DNA from: an uncultured Prevotella sp.
GTDB taxonomy: Bacteria > Bacteroidota > Bacteroidia > Bacteroidales > Bacteroidaceae
DNA: 64,000 nucleotides
Reading direction: 5' to 3'
NCBI GenBank assembly: GCA_934204655.1
Contig: CAKPZJ010000009.1
Span: 1 to 64,000 of the forward strand
Shown: positions 34,086-43,056 of the stretch, in pieces
Position numbering within the stretch: the first letter of the stretch is position 1
How the letters are laid out: each line of letters opens with the position of its first letter
Made by a program: the position numbers and the translations under genes
The notes under the pieces: generated by a model
Told to the model about the DNA's origin: nothing
The model's database searches: none
Seen by the model: the letters and a program-made list of their open reading frames with translations, nothing else

Positions 34086-35750
34086 TTACTTCTTGCCTAT
34101 CGACTTGAGCCACTTGAGCGGCTTCTTGAGGATAGCCCCTATTCCGTTATTACCATTCTGGGGCTCCGGTTTCTTGCCCTCGCGCTTGGGAGCAGCCTGC
34201 GGAGTCTTCACCTTGGCAACTTCGCGCTTGCCATCGACACCACCCTCTGGGCGACGGCTGTGACGAGGCTTGTTGCGGTGCTTGGGCTTGCCCTCGCTGC
34301 CCTTACGTTCAGGTTGCTTGCCATCAGCGGACGGCTTGCTGCCCCTGCGTTCTGGCTGCTTGCCGTCTGTGGGCTGTTTGGGCGTATCGCCCTCCTGCCG
34401 TTCGGCTGGTTTGCGGCCACCACGCTGCCCCTGACGCTTGGATCTACGGGGCTTGTCGCCCTTATTGTCAGCCTGTGGCTGAGCGTTGTCATTAGTTTTT
34501 GCGGACTGATTATCGGCCGTCTCCTTGCGCGGCTTGCGGCGATGCGCATTGGTGTCGCGGTCCTTACGACGGATAGACTTGGCCTTGGGCCGCCCCACCT
34601 TGTACTCAGGGCCATCGGTCATGCCCTCGGGCATGGGGTTCTTAGGTATCTCCTTACCGAGGAATTTCTCTATATCCTTAAAGGCGGCTATATCCAGCTC
34701 GCTCACTAAGGTAACGGCCACACCATCGCGGTCGGCACGGGCGGTTCGGCCTATGCGGTGAACGTAGTCCTCGGAGTCGTGAGGTACATCGTAGTTGATA
34801 ACCATAGCTATGTCATCAATATCTATGCCTCGGGCCACTATGTCGGTAGCCACCAGCACATCTATCTGCCCGCTCTTAAACTTGAACATGATGTCATCGC
34901 GCTCGGCCTGAGACAGGTCAGAGTGCATTTCACCGACAGATACCTTAGCCTTGGCCAGCGCGCGGCTCACCTCCTTAACCTTGGTTTTCTTGCCGCAGAA
35001 GATGATGACGCGCTTGAGCTCATCCTTCTTGAACATGGCCTTGATTATGCCTAACTTCTGTGGCTCGTAGCACACGTAGGCACTCTGCTTAATCTTCTCG
35101 GCAGGCTTGCTGACAGCCAACTTGATGACCACGGGGTCCTTAAGGAGCGACTTGGCCAGGTCCTCTATCTTATTGGGCATGGTAGCCGAGAACATGACTA
35201 CCTGGCAGCTGGCCGGGAGCAGTTTGGCGATGGAGAGTATGTCCTCTGAGAAACCCATGTCGAGCATGCGGTCGGCCTCGTCAAGTACGAAGAACGACGT
35301 GCGGCTCAGGTCTACATTACCTATATTAATATGGCTTATGAAGCGGCCCGGAGTGGCTATCACCACGTCGGCACCCATACGCAGTCCCTTAGTCTCCTGG
35401 TCAAAGCGATTACCATCGTTGCCACCATAAACGGCCACGCTGCTTACTCCGTTGAGATAGTAGCCAAAGCCCTGAAATGCCTGATCAATCTGCTGGGCCA
35501 GTTCGCGTGTGGGCGACATGATAAGACAGTTAATAGAGTCCTCGGGATAACCTCCGTCATCGAGCTTGGAAAGAATAGGCAGCAGGTAAGCAGCAGTCTT
35601 ACCGGTTCCAGTCTGAGCCACGCCCAGCACGTCCTTCCCACTTAAAATTTCAGGGATACATTTTTCCTGAACAGGTGTACACTCTTCAAAATGCATATCG
35701 TAGAGTGCATCCAACACGTTGTTGTTTAAATCTAATTCGTCAAAATACAT
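34086..35750 (-). CDS. DEAD-box RNA helicase with long basic tail
   Basis: 554 residues. Helicase core about 1-375: Q motif (FEECTPVQEKCIPEIL), AQTGTGKTAA (about 46), PTRELAQQI, TPGRF, VLDEADRML (about 150), SATMP (about 183), ARGIDIDD and HRIGRTAR (about 335). Residues about 385-554 are a low-complexity tail with repeated KQPERRGSKPSADGK-like units, typical of RhlE/CsdA-type helicases, and probably bind RNA nonspecifically. Likely role: ribosome assembly or mRNA remodelling. Last gene of the minus-strand unit lon-tgt-lptF/G-helicase, 36 bases after the permease gene. Confidence 0.93.
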   Translation of the reverse strand: MYFDELDLNNNVLDALYDMHFEECTPVQEKCIPEILSGKDVLGVAQTGTGKTAAYLLPILSKLDDGGYPEDSINCLIMSPTRELAQQIDQAFQGFGYYLNGVSSVAVYGGNDGNRFDQETKGLRMGADVVIATPGRFISHINIGNVDLSRTSFFVLDEADRMLDMGFSEDILSIAKLLPASCQVVMFSATMPNKIEDLAKSLLKDPVVIKLAVSKPAEKIKQSAYVCYEPQKLGIIKAMFKKDELKRVIIFCGKKTKVKEVSRALAKAKVSVGEMHSDLSQAERDDIMFKFKSGQIDVLVATDIVARGIDIDDIAMVINYDVPHDSEDYVHRIGRTARADRDGVAVTLVSELDIAAFKDIEKFLGKEIPKNPMPEGMTDGPEYKVGRPKAKSIRRKDRDTNAHRRKPRKETADNQSAKTNDNAQPQADNKGDKPRRSKRQGQRGGRKPAERQEGDTPKQPTDGKQPERRGSKPSADGKQPERKGSEGKPKHRNKPRHSRRPEGGVDGKREVAKVKTPQAAPKREGKKPEPQNGNNGIGAILKKPLKWLKSIGKK

Positions 35751-35786
35751 AATTCTACACTTTTGGGCAGCGCCGCAGTCATCACT

Positions 35787-37061
35787 CTAATTGGGCGCCT
35801 GCCTGTAACAGAAATAAGCCACGAGGGCAAAAAGTATATTGGGTACCCATGCTGCCAGCATAGGTGGAAAGCCCGCATTGATAGCAAACGTCGACGAGAC
35901 TGTCTGCAGCATAATGTAGGTGAAACTGAGTGCCAGGCCGATACCGAGATACAGGCCCATGCCGCCCTTGCGCTTGCGCGAGGAGAGGGAGAAGCCGATA
36001 ATGGTAAGGATGAACGAGGCAAACGACGAGGCGATACGTTTGTGATACTCGACCTGGTACTGGACCACGTTGCTGCTACCACGGTTTATCTGCTTGGATA
36101 TATAGTCTTTGAGCTCAGGACTGGTGAAAGTCTCCTGCTGTCCGCGGGAGTACACCAGGTCAGTAGGCTCCATCTGGATGATGGTGTCGCACTTGACACC
36201 GCTCTCAATATGCTCACGGAGACCCTTCAGGCGACGTATCTTCCAGTTGCGCACAGTCCAGTGATACTTAGTATCCGAAATGGTGTCATACTGAATCTCC
36301 ATGGCGGTCATGTGGCTCACGAGCTTCTTGTTCTCAAACTTGTCAAGAGAGAAACCGTAACCCTTCTTCATATTATTATCGTAGTGCTGGATGTAGGCAA
36401 TGATACCCTTGCCCACTTGGAGCTGCACATTCTCAGCAGAGGTAATATTAGTCTTGTTCTTGTACTTGACCTCGAAGTTCTGGCGAATCACGGTGCCATG
36501 GGGAATGACATAGGCACTGAGGTAATAAGAGAGCATGGCTATCAGCACGCACGAGAACATGTATGGGCGGAGCAGCCGCTTGAACGATACACCCGCAGCC
36601 AGCATGGCCACTATCTCAGAGTTGCCCGCCAGCTTAGAGGTGAAGAAGATGACGGCAATAAAGACAAACAGCGGACTGAACAAGTTGGAGAAATAGGGCA
36701 CAAAGTTGGCATAGTAGTCAAAGACGATGGCCCGCAGCGGCGCGTGGTATTCGGCGAACTTGTTCAAGTTCTCGTTGACATCAAACACGATGGCCAGCGA
36801 GATGATAAGCATGATGGCGAAGACATACGTACCGATGAACTTGACAATAATGTAGCGGTCCAACCGTTTCAGATAGCGTGAGGGGGCCAATATACGTAGC
36901 CAGCCCAACCACCGGGCTACCCACCGGGCACCCTTACGCAGCCAGCCGGTATGCCGGTACAGCCAGGCTAACAGCACATGGAGCCATACCGGATGCCTAC
37001 TCAGCCACCGCGCTATCCGGTAACGCTGGTGGTGCTGCCGCAGTTGTCTATAATCCGCCAT
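35787..37061 (-). CDS. LptF/LptG family lipopolysaccharide export permease
   Basis: YjgP/YjgQ-type inner-membrane subunit of the LPS transporter. Core begins at LKRLDRYIIVKFIGTYVFAI (about 63-82) and has six membrane segments: three before and three after a large periplasmic beta-jellyroll domain (about 195-330). Ends with FILTIIGFSLSSRKRKGG and two more segments. Family members normally start a few residues before RLDRYII; here an unusual Trp/Arg-rich extension of about 62 residues precedes it, with no alternative Met near the core. 1 base separates it from tgt. Confidence 0.9.
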   Translation of the reverse strand: MADYRQLRQHHQRYRIARWLSRHPVWLHVLLAWLYRHTGWLRKGARWVARWLGWLRILAPSRYLKRLDRYIIVKFIGTYVFAIMLIISLAIVFDVNENLNKFAEYHAPLRAIVFDYYANFVPYFSNLFSPLFVFIAVIFFTSKLAGNSEIVAMLAAGVSFKRLLRPYMFSCVLIAMLSYYLSAYVIPHGTVIRQNFEVKYKNKTNITSAENVQLQVGKGIIAYIQHYDNNMKKGYGFSLDKFENKKLVSHMTAMEIQYDTISDTKYHWTVRNWKIRRLKGLREHIESGVKCDTIIQMEPTDLVYSRGQQETFTSPELKDYISKQINRGSSNVVQYQVEYHKRIASSFASFILTIIGFSLSSRKRKGGMGLYLGIGLALSFTYIMLQTVSSTFAINAGFPPMLAAWVPNILFALVAYFCYRQAPN

Positions 37062-37062
37062 A

Positions 37063-38190
37063 CTATATTCTCCTTCCTAATTGGTCGATAACGCTGTTCT
37101 TCCAATGGGTAAAGTCGCCCTGCTCGATGTGGGCGCGGGCATCGGAAACGAGGCGCAGGTAGAAGGCGAGGTTATGGATGCTGGCTATCTGCATGGCCAG
37201 CAGCTCCTGGGCCTTGAACAGGTGATGCAGGTAAGCCTTCGTATAGATGGTATCGACCTCGCACCCGTCTGGGTCGATGGGCGAGAAGTCCATCTCCCAC
37301 TTCTTGTTGCGCATATTCATAGTGCCCTGATAGGTAAAGAGCATGGCGTTGCGTCCATTGCGGGTCGGCATGACGCAGTCGAACATGTCTACCCCACGGG
37401 CGATGGCCTCCAGTATGTTCTCGGGGGTTCCCACGCCCATCAGGTAACGCGGCTTGTCCTTGGGAAGTATGTCGTTGACTACCTCAATCATCTCGTACAT
37501 CACCTCCTTGGGCTCGCCCACCGCCAGACCGCCAATGGCGTTGCCGTCGGCCCCCTTGTCGGCCACAAACTTAGCCGCCTCGGTACGCAAGTCCTTATAG
37601 GTACAGCCCTGGACTATCGGGAACAGGCTCTGCTCGTACCCGTACAGCGGCTCGGTTTCATTGAACCGCTTGATGCACCTGTCCAGCCACCGCTGGGTAA
37701 GCCCCAGACTCTTCTTGGCATAGGCGTAGTCGCTCTTTCCAGGTGGGCACTCGTCGAGAGCCATCATGATGTCGGCCCCGATGACACGCTCGGTATCCAT
37801 GACATTCTCGGGGGTGAAGAAGTGCTTAGAGCCATCTATGTGAGACCTGAACTCGCAGCCCTCTTCACGCAGCTTGCGGATACCGGTCAACGAGAAGACC
37901 TGAAAGCCCCCACTGTCAGTCAGAATGGGACGCTCCCAGCCGTTAAAGCCATGCAGCCCACCTGCCGCACGCAGCACCTCTAAGCCCGGACGCAGGTATA
38001 GATGATAGGTGTTACCCAGTATAATCTGGGCCTTGACCTGCTCGCGCAACTCGCTGAAGTGTACGCCCTTAACGGTACCACAGGTACCTACGGGCATGAA
38101 GATAGGCGTCTTAATCTGACCATGGGCGGTAGTGATGATACCCGTGCGGGCATCGCTTGCCGTGTCGGTATGTTGCAGTTGGAATGTCAT
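37063..38190 (-). CDS. tgt: Queuine/preQ1 tRNA-ribosyltransferase
   Basis: Exchanges guanine 34 of Asp, Asn, His and Tyr tRNAs for a queuine precursor. 375 residues: PIFMPVGTCGTVKG, LGNTYHLYLRPG, LTDSGGFQVFSL (catalytic Asp about 91), GGLAVGEPKEVMYEM, YLMGVGTPENILEAI, DCVMPTRNGRNA (nucleophile Asp about 265). The C-terminal zinc site is abnormal: where CxCxxC is expected before the AYLHHL motif the sequence reads DGCEVD, keeping one Cys only, although the later His (IHNLAFY) is present. 1 base after lon and 1 base before lptF/G. Confidence 0.93.
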   Translation of the reverse strand: MTFQLQHTDTASDARTGIITTAHGQIKTPIFMPVGTCGTVKGVHFSELREQVKAQIILGNTYHLYLRPGLEVLRAAGGLHGFNGWERPILTDSGGFQVFSLTGIRKLREEGCEFRSHIDGSKHFFTPENVMDTERVIGADIMMALDECPPGKSDYAYAKKSLGLTQRWLDRCIKRFNETEPLYGYEQSLFPIVQGCTYKDLRTEAAKFVADKGADGNAIGGLAVGEPKEVMYEMIEVVNDILPKDKPRYLMGVGTPENILEAIARGVDMFDCVMPTRNGRNAMLFTYQGTMNMRNKKWEMDFSPIDPDGCEVDTIYTKAYLHHLFKAQELLAMQIASIHNLAFYLRLVSDARAHIEQGDFTHWKNSVIDQLGRRI

Positions 38191-38191
38191 A

Positions 38192-40654
38192 TCAGCCGTT
38201 GTTCTTCGTATCTGTATCTATGTCAAACTTTACGGGATGGGCCACCAGCTCGTCAAGCAGGGCGAAGTCCCATACATCCTGGATGTTCTCTACGTAGTGG
38301 AAGGTGACACCCTCCAGGTACATAGCAGGTATCTCCTCGATGTCCTTGCGGTTCTCGGCACACATCACGATGTCCGTGATGCCGGCGCGCTTGGCTGCCA
38401 GGATTTTCTCCTTGATGCCGCCTACGGGAAGCACCTTTCCGCGCAGCGTAATCTCGCCCGTCATGGCCGTATTCTTACGCACCTTGCGCTGGGTGATGGC
38501 CGATGCTATCGAGGTGGCTATGGTAATGCCTGCCGAGGGGCCATCCTTGGGTACTGCCCCTTCTGGTACATGGATGTGGATGTTGTACTGGTCAAAGATG
38601 CGGTAGTCTATGTTGAGCCTGTCAGCATGAGCCTTGACGTACTCCAATGCAATAACGGCGCTCTCCTTCATTACGTCGCCAAGGTTGCCCGTGAGGGTAA
38701 GCTTGCCAGCACGGCCCTTGCTCAGCGAGGTCTCGATAAACAGTATCTCGCCGCCCACGCTGGTCCAAGCCAGGCCGGTAACCACACCGGCATAGTCGTT
38801 GCCCTGGTAGATGTCGCGATAGAAAGGCGGTTTGCCCAAGAGGCCCTCCAAATCCTTGGGCGCAATTTTCTTCAAGGGCAACTTGGCGTCCTTGGCCATC
38901 TGAAAGGCCATCTTGCGAAGCGCCTTGTTGATCTGTTTCTCCAACTGGCGGACGCCACTCTCGCGCGTGTACCTTTCTATAATAGTCTCCAGAGCCGCCT
39001 TGGTAAAGGTGGGTTTCTCGCCAACGGCCGTAAATCCGTTGTTCTCTAACTCGCGTGGCACCAGGTGGCGCTTGGCTATCTCAATCTTCTCCTCGGTGAT
39101 GTAGCCACTGACCTCTATAATCTCCATGCGGTCAAGCAGCGGCCTGGGAATGGTGTTGAGCTCGTTGGCAGTGGCTATGAACATGGCCTTGGACAAGTCG
39201 TAGTCCACGTCGAGGTAGTTGTCGTGGAAGGCGTTGTTCTGCTCGGGGTCGAGCACCTCAAGAAGCGCCGAGGAGGGGTCGCCGTTGAGCGTATTCTGTG
39301 TTATCTTGTCTATCTCGTCAAGGATAAACACGGGGTTAGAAGAGCCAGCTTTCTGGATGCCCTTGATGATACGGCCGGGCATAGCCCCGATGTAGGTACG
39401 ACGGTGACCGCGTATCTCGGACTCGTCATGAAGACCACCCAGTGACATGCGCACATACTTGCGACGTAGGGCGGCGGCGATACTCTTGCCCAGGCTGGTC
39501 TTGCCCACACCGGGAGGGCCGTAAAGACAGATGATGGGCGACTTGAGGTCGCCACGGAGCTTGAGAACGGATATGTATTCGAGGATGCGCTCCTTAACCT
39601 TCTCCATGCCGTAGTGGTCATGGTCCAGTATGCGGCGGGCGCGCTTCAGGTCCAAGTCGTCCTGGGTGTACTCGCCCCAAGGAAGCGACACGTAAGTCTG
39701 CAGGTAATTGAGCTGGACGCTATAGTCGGGACTCTGAGGGTTGAGCGTGTCGAGTTTCTCGAGTTCGCGGTCAAAAATCTTGGCCACCTCGGGTGTCCAC
39801 TTCTTCATGGCAGCTTTCTCGGCCAGTTCCTTCTTCTCGGGAGAGCCCTCGCCACGTCCCAGTTCCTCCTTTATATTCTTAATCTGCTGCTGCAGGAAAT
39901 ATTCGCGTTGCTGCTCGTCCAGCTCTTCACGCGTTTTCATCCTAATCTGCGTTCGCAGCTGCAAGAACTGCAGCTCGCGGTTGAGCAACCTTAACATGTT
40001 GAGTGCGCGGTCCATCACGTTGGTGTCCTGGAGCAGCGCCATCTTGTCCTTGACGGCAAAGGGAAGTGTGGTGCAAAGGAAATTGAGGTTGACGACCGGG
40101 TTCTTGATGTTGTCGACAGAGAACACCATCTCGTCGGCCAAGTCCTCGTTCTTATGGATAAACTCCTTGGAAGCAGCCACCAGGTCTACCATGGCCGTGT
40201 TGAACGCCTTGTCATTGGGAGCCGGCATTATCTCGGCCCGCTCAGACACCTGGCCGCAGAGATAGGGGCGGGTCTTGGCGAGGCTGTCCAGATGGCAGCG
40301 GCCGAGTATCTGGAAAATGGCCGTGCTGTTCTCACTGCCGGGCAGGTCGATACGACGTACCAGCTTGGCATAACAGCCATACTTGTGCAGGTCGGCCTCC
40401 TTGGGATGCTCTACCTCGGGCGACACCTGGGCGAAGATGGCTATCTGCTGCCCTGGGTGCTTCTCCAGATAGCTGAGCAGCTTGACACTCTGCTCGCGGC
40501 CCACCAGTATAGGCGTGATGACCGCGGGAAAGACCACCATGTTACGCGTGGCCAGAATGGGCACCTCGCCCTCGGGGCTGTTGCCGTATAGGGTGCTGAT
40601 GTCGCCATCGTACTCTGCTATCATCTGTATGGATGCTTTAGTTCTATCTTCCAT
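38192..40654 (-). CDS. lon: ATP-dependent Lon protease
   Basis: 820 residues from ATG 40654 (MEDRTKAS); the longer frame to 40681 is unsupported. N-terminal LON substrate domain (about 30-240; [21 protein letters not shown]), coiled middle ([19 protein letters not shown]), AAA+ ATPase with [15 protein letters not shown] (about 380) and FILDEIDK, and C-terminal protease with catalytic Ser in [10 protein letters not shown] (about 705) and Lys in [14 protein letters not shown] (about 748). Degrades misfolded and regulatory proteins. First gene of a four-gene unit. TACCTTTG on the minus strand (40750-40743) is a likely -7 box. Confidence 0.96.
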   Translation of the reverse strand: MEDRTKASIQMIAEYDGDISTLYGNSPEGEVPILATRNMVVFPAVITPILVGREQSVKLLSYLEKHPGQQIAIFAQVSPEVEHPKEADLHKYGCYAKLVRRIDLPGSENSTAIFQILGRCHLDSLAKTRPYLCGQVSERAEIMPAPNDKAFNTAMVDLVAASKEFIHKNEDLADEMVFSVDNIKNPVVNLNFLCTTLPFAVKDKMALLQDTNVMDRALNMLRLLNRELQFLQLRTQIRMKTREELDEQQREYFLQQQIKNIKEELGRGEGSPEKKELAEKAAMKKWTPEVAKIFDRELEKLDTLNPQSPDYSVQLNYLQTYVSLPWGEYTQDDLDLKRARRILDHDHYGMEKVKERILEYISVLKLRGDLKSPIICLYGPPGVGKTSLGKSIAAALRRKYVRMSLGGLHDESEIRGHRRTYIGAMPGRIIKGIQKAGSSNPVFILDEIDKITQNTLNGDPSSALLEVLDPEQNNAFHDNYLDVDYDLSKAMFIATANELNTIPRPLLDRMEIIEVSGYITEEKIEIAKRHLVPRELENNGFTAVGEKPTFTKAALETIIERYTRESGVRQLEKQINKALRKMAFQMAKDAKLPLKKIAPKDLEGLLGKPPFYRDIYQGNDYAGVVTGLAWTSVGGEILFIETSLSKGRAGKLTLTGNLGDVMKESAVIALEYVKAHADRLNIDYRIFDQYNIHIHVPEGAVPKDGPSAGITIATSIASAITQRKVRKNTAMTGEITLRGKVLPVGGIKEKILAAKRAGITDIVMCAENRKDIEEIPAMYLEGVTFHYVENIQDVWDFALLDELVAHPVKFDIDTDTKNNG

Positions 40655-40859
40655 TATCTTTCTAATCGTTATAAGACACAAAAAATGGCCCCTCTCACGG
40701 CTGGGCGACTTGCCCTAACGGCCGAATGGGCGCAATCAGTTGCAAAGGTACTCATTTTTATTCAATTACCGGGGGCTCGCAGCCACTTATTTTATATAAA
40801 TAAGGTGAAAGCAGGGTGCTTGGAGCGCCTGGGAGCCATCTGAATGGTAAAAATGTAAA
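40655..40859. other. lon upstream region with half of a dispersed repeat core
   Basis: Holds the lon -7 box (40750-40743) and an isolated CTGGGAGCCATCT (40829-40841), which equals half of the dispersed core in the same orientation as copy B. This may be the remains of an older copy split by the insertion that follows. Confidence 0.5.
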
Positions 40860-41064
40860 AAGGTAAAAAAAAACAAAAAGCGCAGCCTGTGTGCTGGGGC
40901 AGGCTGTCGACATGGTAATGGCTGTCGCGAAAATCACGGAGGCCGTCATTAGCAAGCTGGGAGCTATCTTTAGAAGTCTAAAGGTCGGTCTTTTCGTTTC
41001 CAGCAATGATTATTGGCCTGGCAAGAGCAATACTTAGGCAACGCGTTTTACTTTTTTACTTTTC
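40860..41064. repeat. MITE-like element carrying dispersed repeat copy C
   Basis: 205-bp island in the divergent lon/trmN6 region. A-rich left arm (GGTAAAAAAAAACAAAAAGCG, about 40862-40882) and T-rich right arm (GCGTTTTACTTTTTTAC, from 41043) form an imperfect terminal inverted repeat like that of the 32772-33022 element. Core copy C is at 40926-40995, minus orientation; its second half is more decayed than in the others (GATTTTCGCGAC replaces the AAGGTC end). 41000-41060 resembles 32940-33003 (GGCCTrrCAAGAG). Confidence 0.65.
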
Positions 41065-41138
41065 AACATCGGTCCTTTCATCGGCCGCAGCCACTTTGGC
41101 CGTTGCTGGGACAATAAAACGGAGCATGGGAGCGTTAT

Positions 41139-41840
41139 ATGGATATGGAAAAAGACGGCTTTACATTTCGCGCGTTCAGCGTACGACAGGACAAGTGTGC
41201 CATGAAGGTGGGAACCGATGGCGTGCTGTTAGGGGCATGGGCTTCGGGTGGCGCGCGCATACTGGATATAGGAACGGGGACGGGACTGATAGCTCTCATC
41301 ATGGCTCAGCGTTTCGGCGAGAGCATGATAGACGCGATAGATATAGACGCTGATGCCTGCGAACAGGCCCGGCAGAACGTGGCCGACAGCCAGTTTGCCA
41401 GCCGCATACACGTATGGCAGAGCGACTTACAGCATTTCAGTTCCCCGAAGCCCTACGATGCCATTGTGTGTAATCCGCCATTTTTTGTCAACGCCCTCAG
41501 GTGCCCGGACAGCAAGCGCACCATGGCCCGCCACACCGACACGCTGTCGCCGCGCGACCTCTTCGCACATGCCTATCGGCTGCTTGCCGACGGGGGGGCG
41601 TTTGCCCTCATCATACCCACCGACCAGGCCGACAGGTTTGTGGCCGAGAGCATCATAGCGGGGTTCTTCGAGAAAGACAGGGTAAGGGTTAAGACCACCG
41701 AGCGCAAGGCGGCCAAACGATTGCTGCTCAGTTTTACCAAGAAGAGTAGTGCGGCACGAACCGATACCGAGCAAGTGCTCTTCTACGGACAGCAGAAGAG
41801 TGAGTGGTACCACACCCTCACGGCCGACCTGTACCTATAG
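41139..41840 (+). CDS. trmN6: tRNA1(Val) (adenine37-N6)-methyltransferase
   Basis: SAM-dependent methyltransferase of the YfiC type. 233 residues: FTFRAFSVRQDKCAMKVGTDGVLLG (8-32; substrate-specific start), SAM motif LDIGTGTGLIALIMAQR (about 42-58), ECA-like DAIDIDADA, and the N6-adenine catalytic motif NPPFF (about 110). Either the first Met or the one at codon 3 may be used. Convergent with the lipid kinase gene, 29 bases apart; divergent from lon. Confidence 0.92.
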   Translation: MDMEKDGFTFRAFSVRQDKCAMKVGTDGVLLGAWASGGARILDIGTGTGLIALIMAQRFGESMIDAIDIDADACEQARQNVADSQFASRIHVWQSDLQHFSSPKPYDAIVCNPPFFVNALRCPDSKRTMARHTDTLSPRDLFAHAYRLLADGGAFALIIPTDQADRFVAESIIAGFFEKDRVRVKTTERKAAKRLLLSFTKKSSAARTDTEQVLFYGQQKSEWYHTLTADLYL

Positions 41841-41869
41841 CCCCGCAGCGGCTGTCGCCACCGCGATGG

Positions 41870-42898
41870 TTACAGGTTCAGCTTGCGCTGCAGCACCTTG
41901 CTCAGTGCCAGCACATTACGTCCCTGCTTGGTAATATCCTCGCGCACGATACTAATCTCGTTAAAAAGTTCGGCGGCAGCACTCTGCAGCATGTTGGGCA
42001 TACGGCTGCGCTTGTCGGCATAAGGATTTACGATGATGCGTATGCCCTTTTCCATCAGCTTGACCTCTACGTCGGCATCCGTCATCACGGGGTCGCCGTC
42101 ATAGTGTATCACCCCAGGCTTGCTGCGGTGTATAAAGAGGCGCTTGGTACGGAATGTCTTTATCTTGGAACTCTTGTCGAGCGTCTTGTTAAACATGTCG
42201 ATGCTAATCTGCGGTGCCTCCAACAGGTCGAACGGCTCCATGATGATAACGTCCATCAGTCCGTCGCTCATAGATGCCTGGGGCGCTATATAGCAGTTGT
42301 TGCCATACTGCGAGGCATTGGCACACGACACTAAAAACGCCTTGTAGGTGGCCGTACCCTTGTCATCGCGCAGCTCGTAGGTCTCGGGCTGATACTTCAG
42401 GCCCTCTTCCAGCACCTTCTGTACGTAGGTAATGGGGCCGCGCTTGCCAGCCTCGGCAAATTTCTGGCTCACATAGGCATCGAAGCCCATGCCACAGGTA
42501 CAGAAGAACGGGTAACCGTTGATAACACCGTAGTCCAGGTCGTGTACCTCACAGATATTTATCAGTTCTATCGCCTTGCGCACATTGATGGGTATCATCA
42601 GGTGGCGGGCCAGTCCGTTGCCCGACCCACAGGGTATGATGCCCAGCGCGGTAGGCGTGTGTACGATGGCCCGGGCCACCTCGTTGACCGTGCCATCGCC
42701 TCCTACAGCCACGCATATATCCACCCCGTCGGCAGCCGCCTGACGGGCCATTTTCTCTGCATGGCCAGCATACTCCGTATGGCGGATTTCATAGCTGAAC
42801 TTGCCGGTGTCGATATATCTATCCACAAGCTCGGGCACAGCCTCTTTACTGGATGTGCCTGATATAGGGTTCATTATGAATAATATTCGCTTCTTCAT
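41870..42898 (-). CDS. Diacylglycerol/sphingosine kinase-like lipid kinase
   Basis: 342 residues of the DAGK catalytic family (YegS/DgkB type). Motifs: IMNPISGTSSK (7-17), VAVGGDGTVNEVA (about 65-77; nucleotide loop), GIIPCGSGNGLARHL (about 87-101), DYGVINGYPFFCTCGMGFDAYV (about 120-142), MSDGLMDV (about 210) and HYDGDP (about 275). Phosphorylates a lipid hydroxyl. It is divergent from serine palmitoyltransferase, which makes a sphingolipid-related substrate (ceramide or long-chain base) an attractive guess, but diacylglycerol is equally possible. TATTTTTG on the minus strand (42922-42915) is a -7 box. Confidence 0.88.
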   Translation of the reverse strand: MKKRILFIMNPISGTSSKEAVPELVDRYIDTGKFSYEIRHTEYAGHAEKMARQAAADGVDICVAVGGDGTVNEVARAIVHTPTALGIIPCGSGNGLARHLMIPINVRKAIELINICEVHDLDYGVINGYPFFCTCGMGFDAYVSQKFAEAGKRGPITYVQKVLEEGLKYQPETYELRDDKGTATYKAFLVSCANASQYGNNCYIAPQASMSDGLMDVIIMEPFDLLEAPQISIDMFNKTLDKSSKIKTFRTKRLFIHRSKPGVIHYDGDPVMTDADVEVKLMEKGIRIIVNPYADKRSRMPNMLQSAAAELFNEISIVREDITKQGRNVLALSKVLQRKLNL

Positions 42899-43056
42899 GC
42901 AATTAATCTTTGTGCAAAAATACGAAAAACCAATCCATTAGCCCCCGAATGGCCCAATTATTTTTGCCAAACACGTTATTTCTTATGAAGAAACGCCATT
43001 TTTAGAGTTTTTTTTGTACCTTTGCAGAAAATTTTGACTAAAACCAAGAGTTTAAA

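Noticed and set aside
35763..36881. 372-codon plus-strand frame antisense to the LptF/G gene
   Set aside because: Shadow of a clear membrane permease gene; composition is not that of a natural protein.
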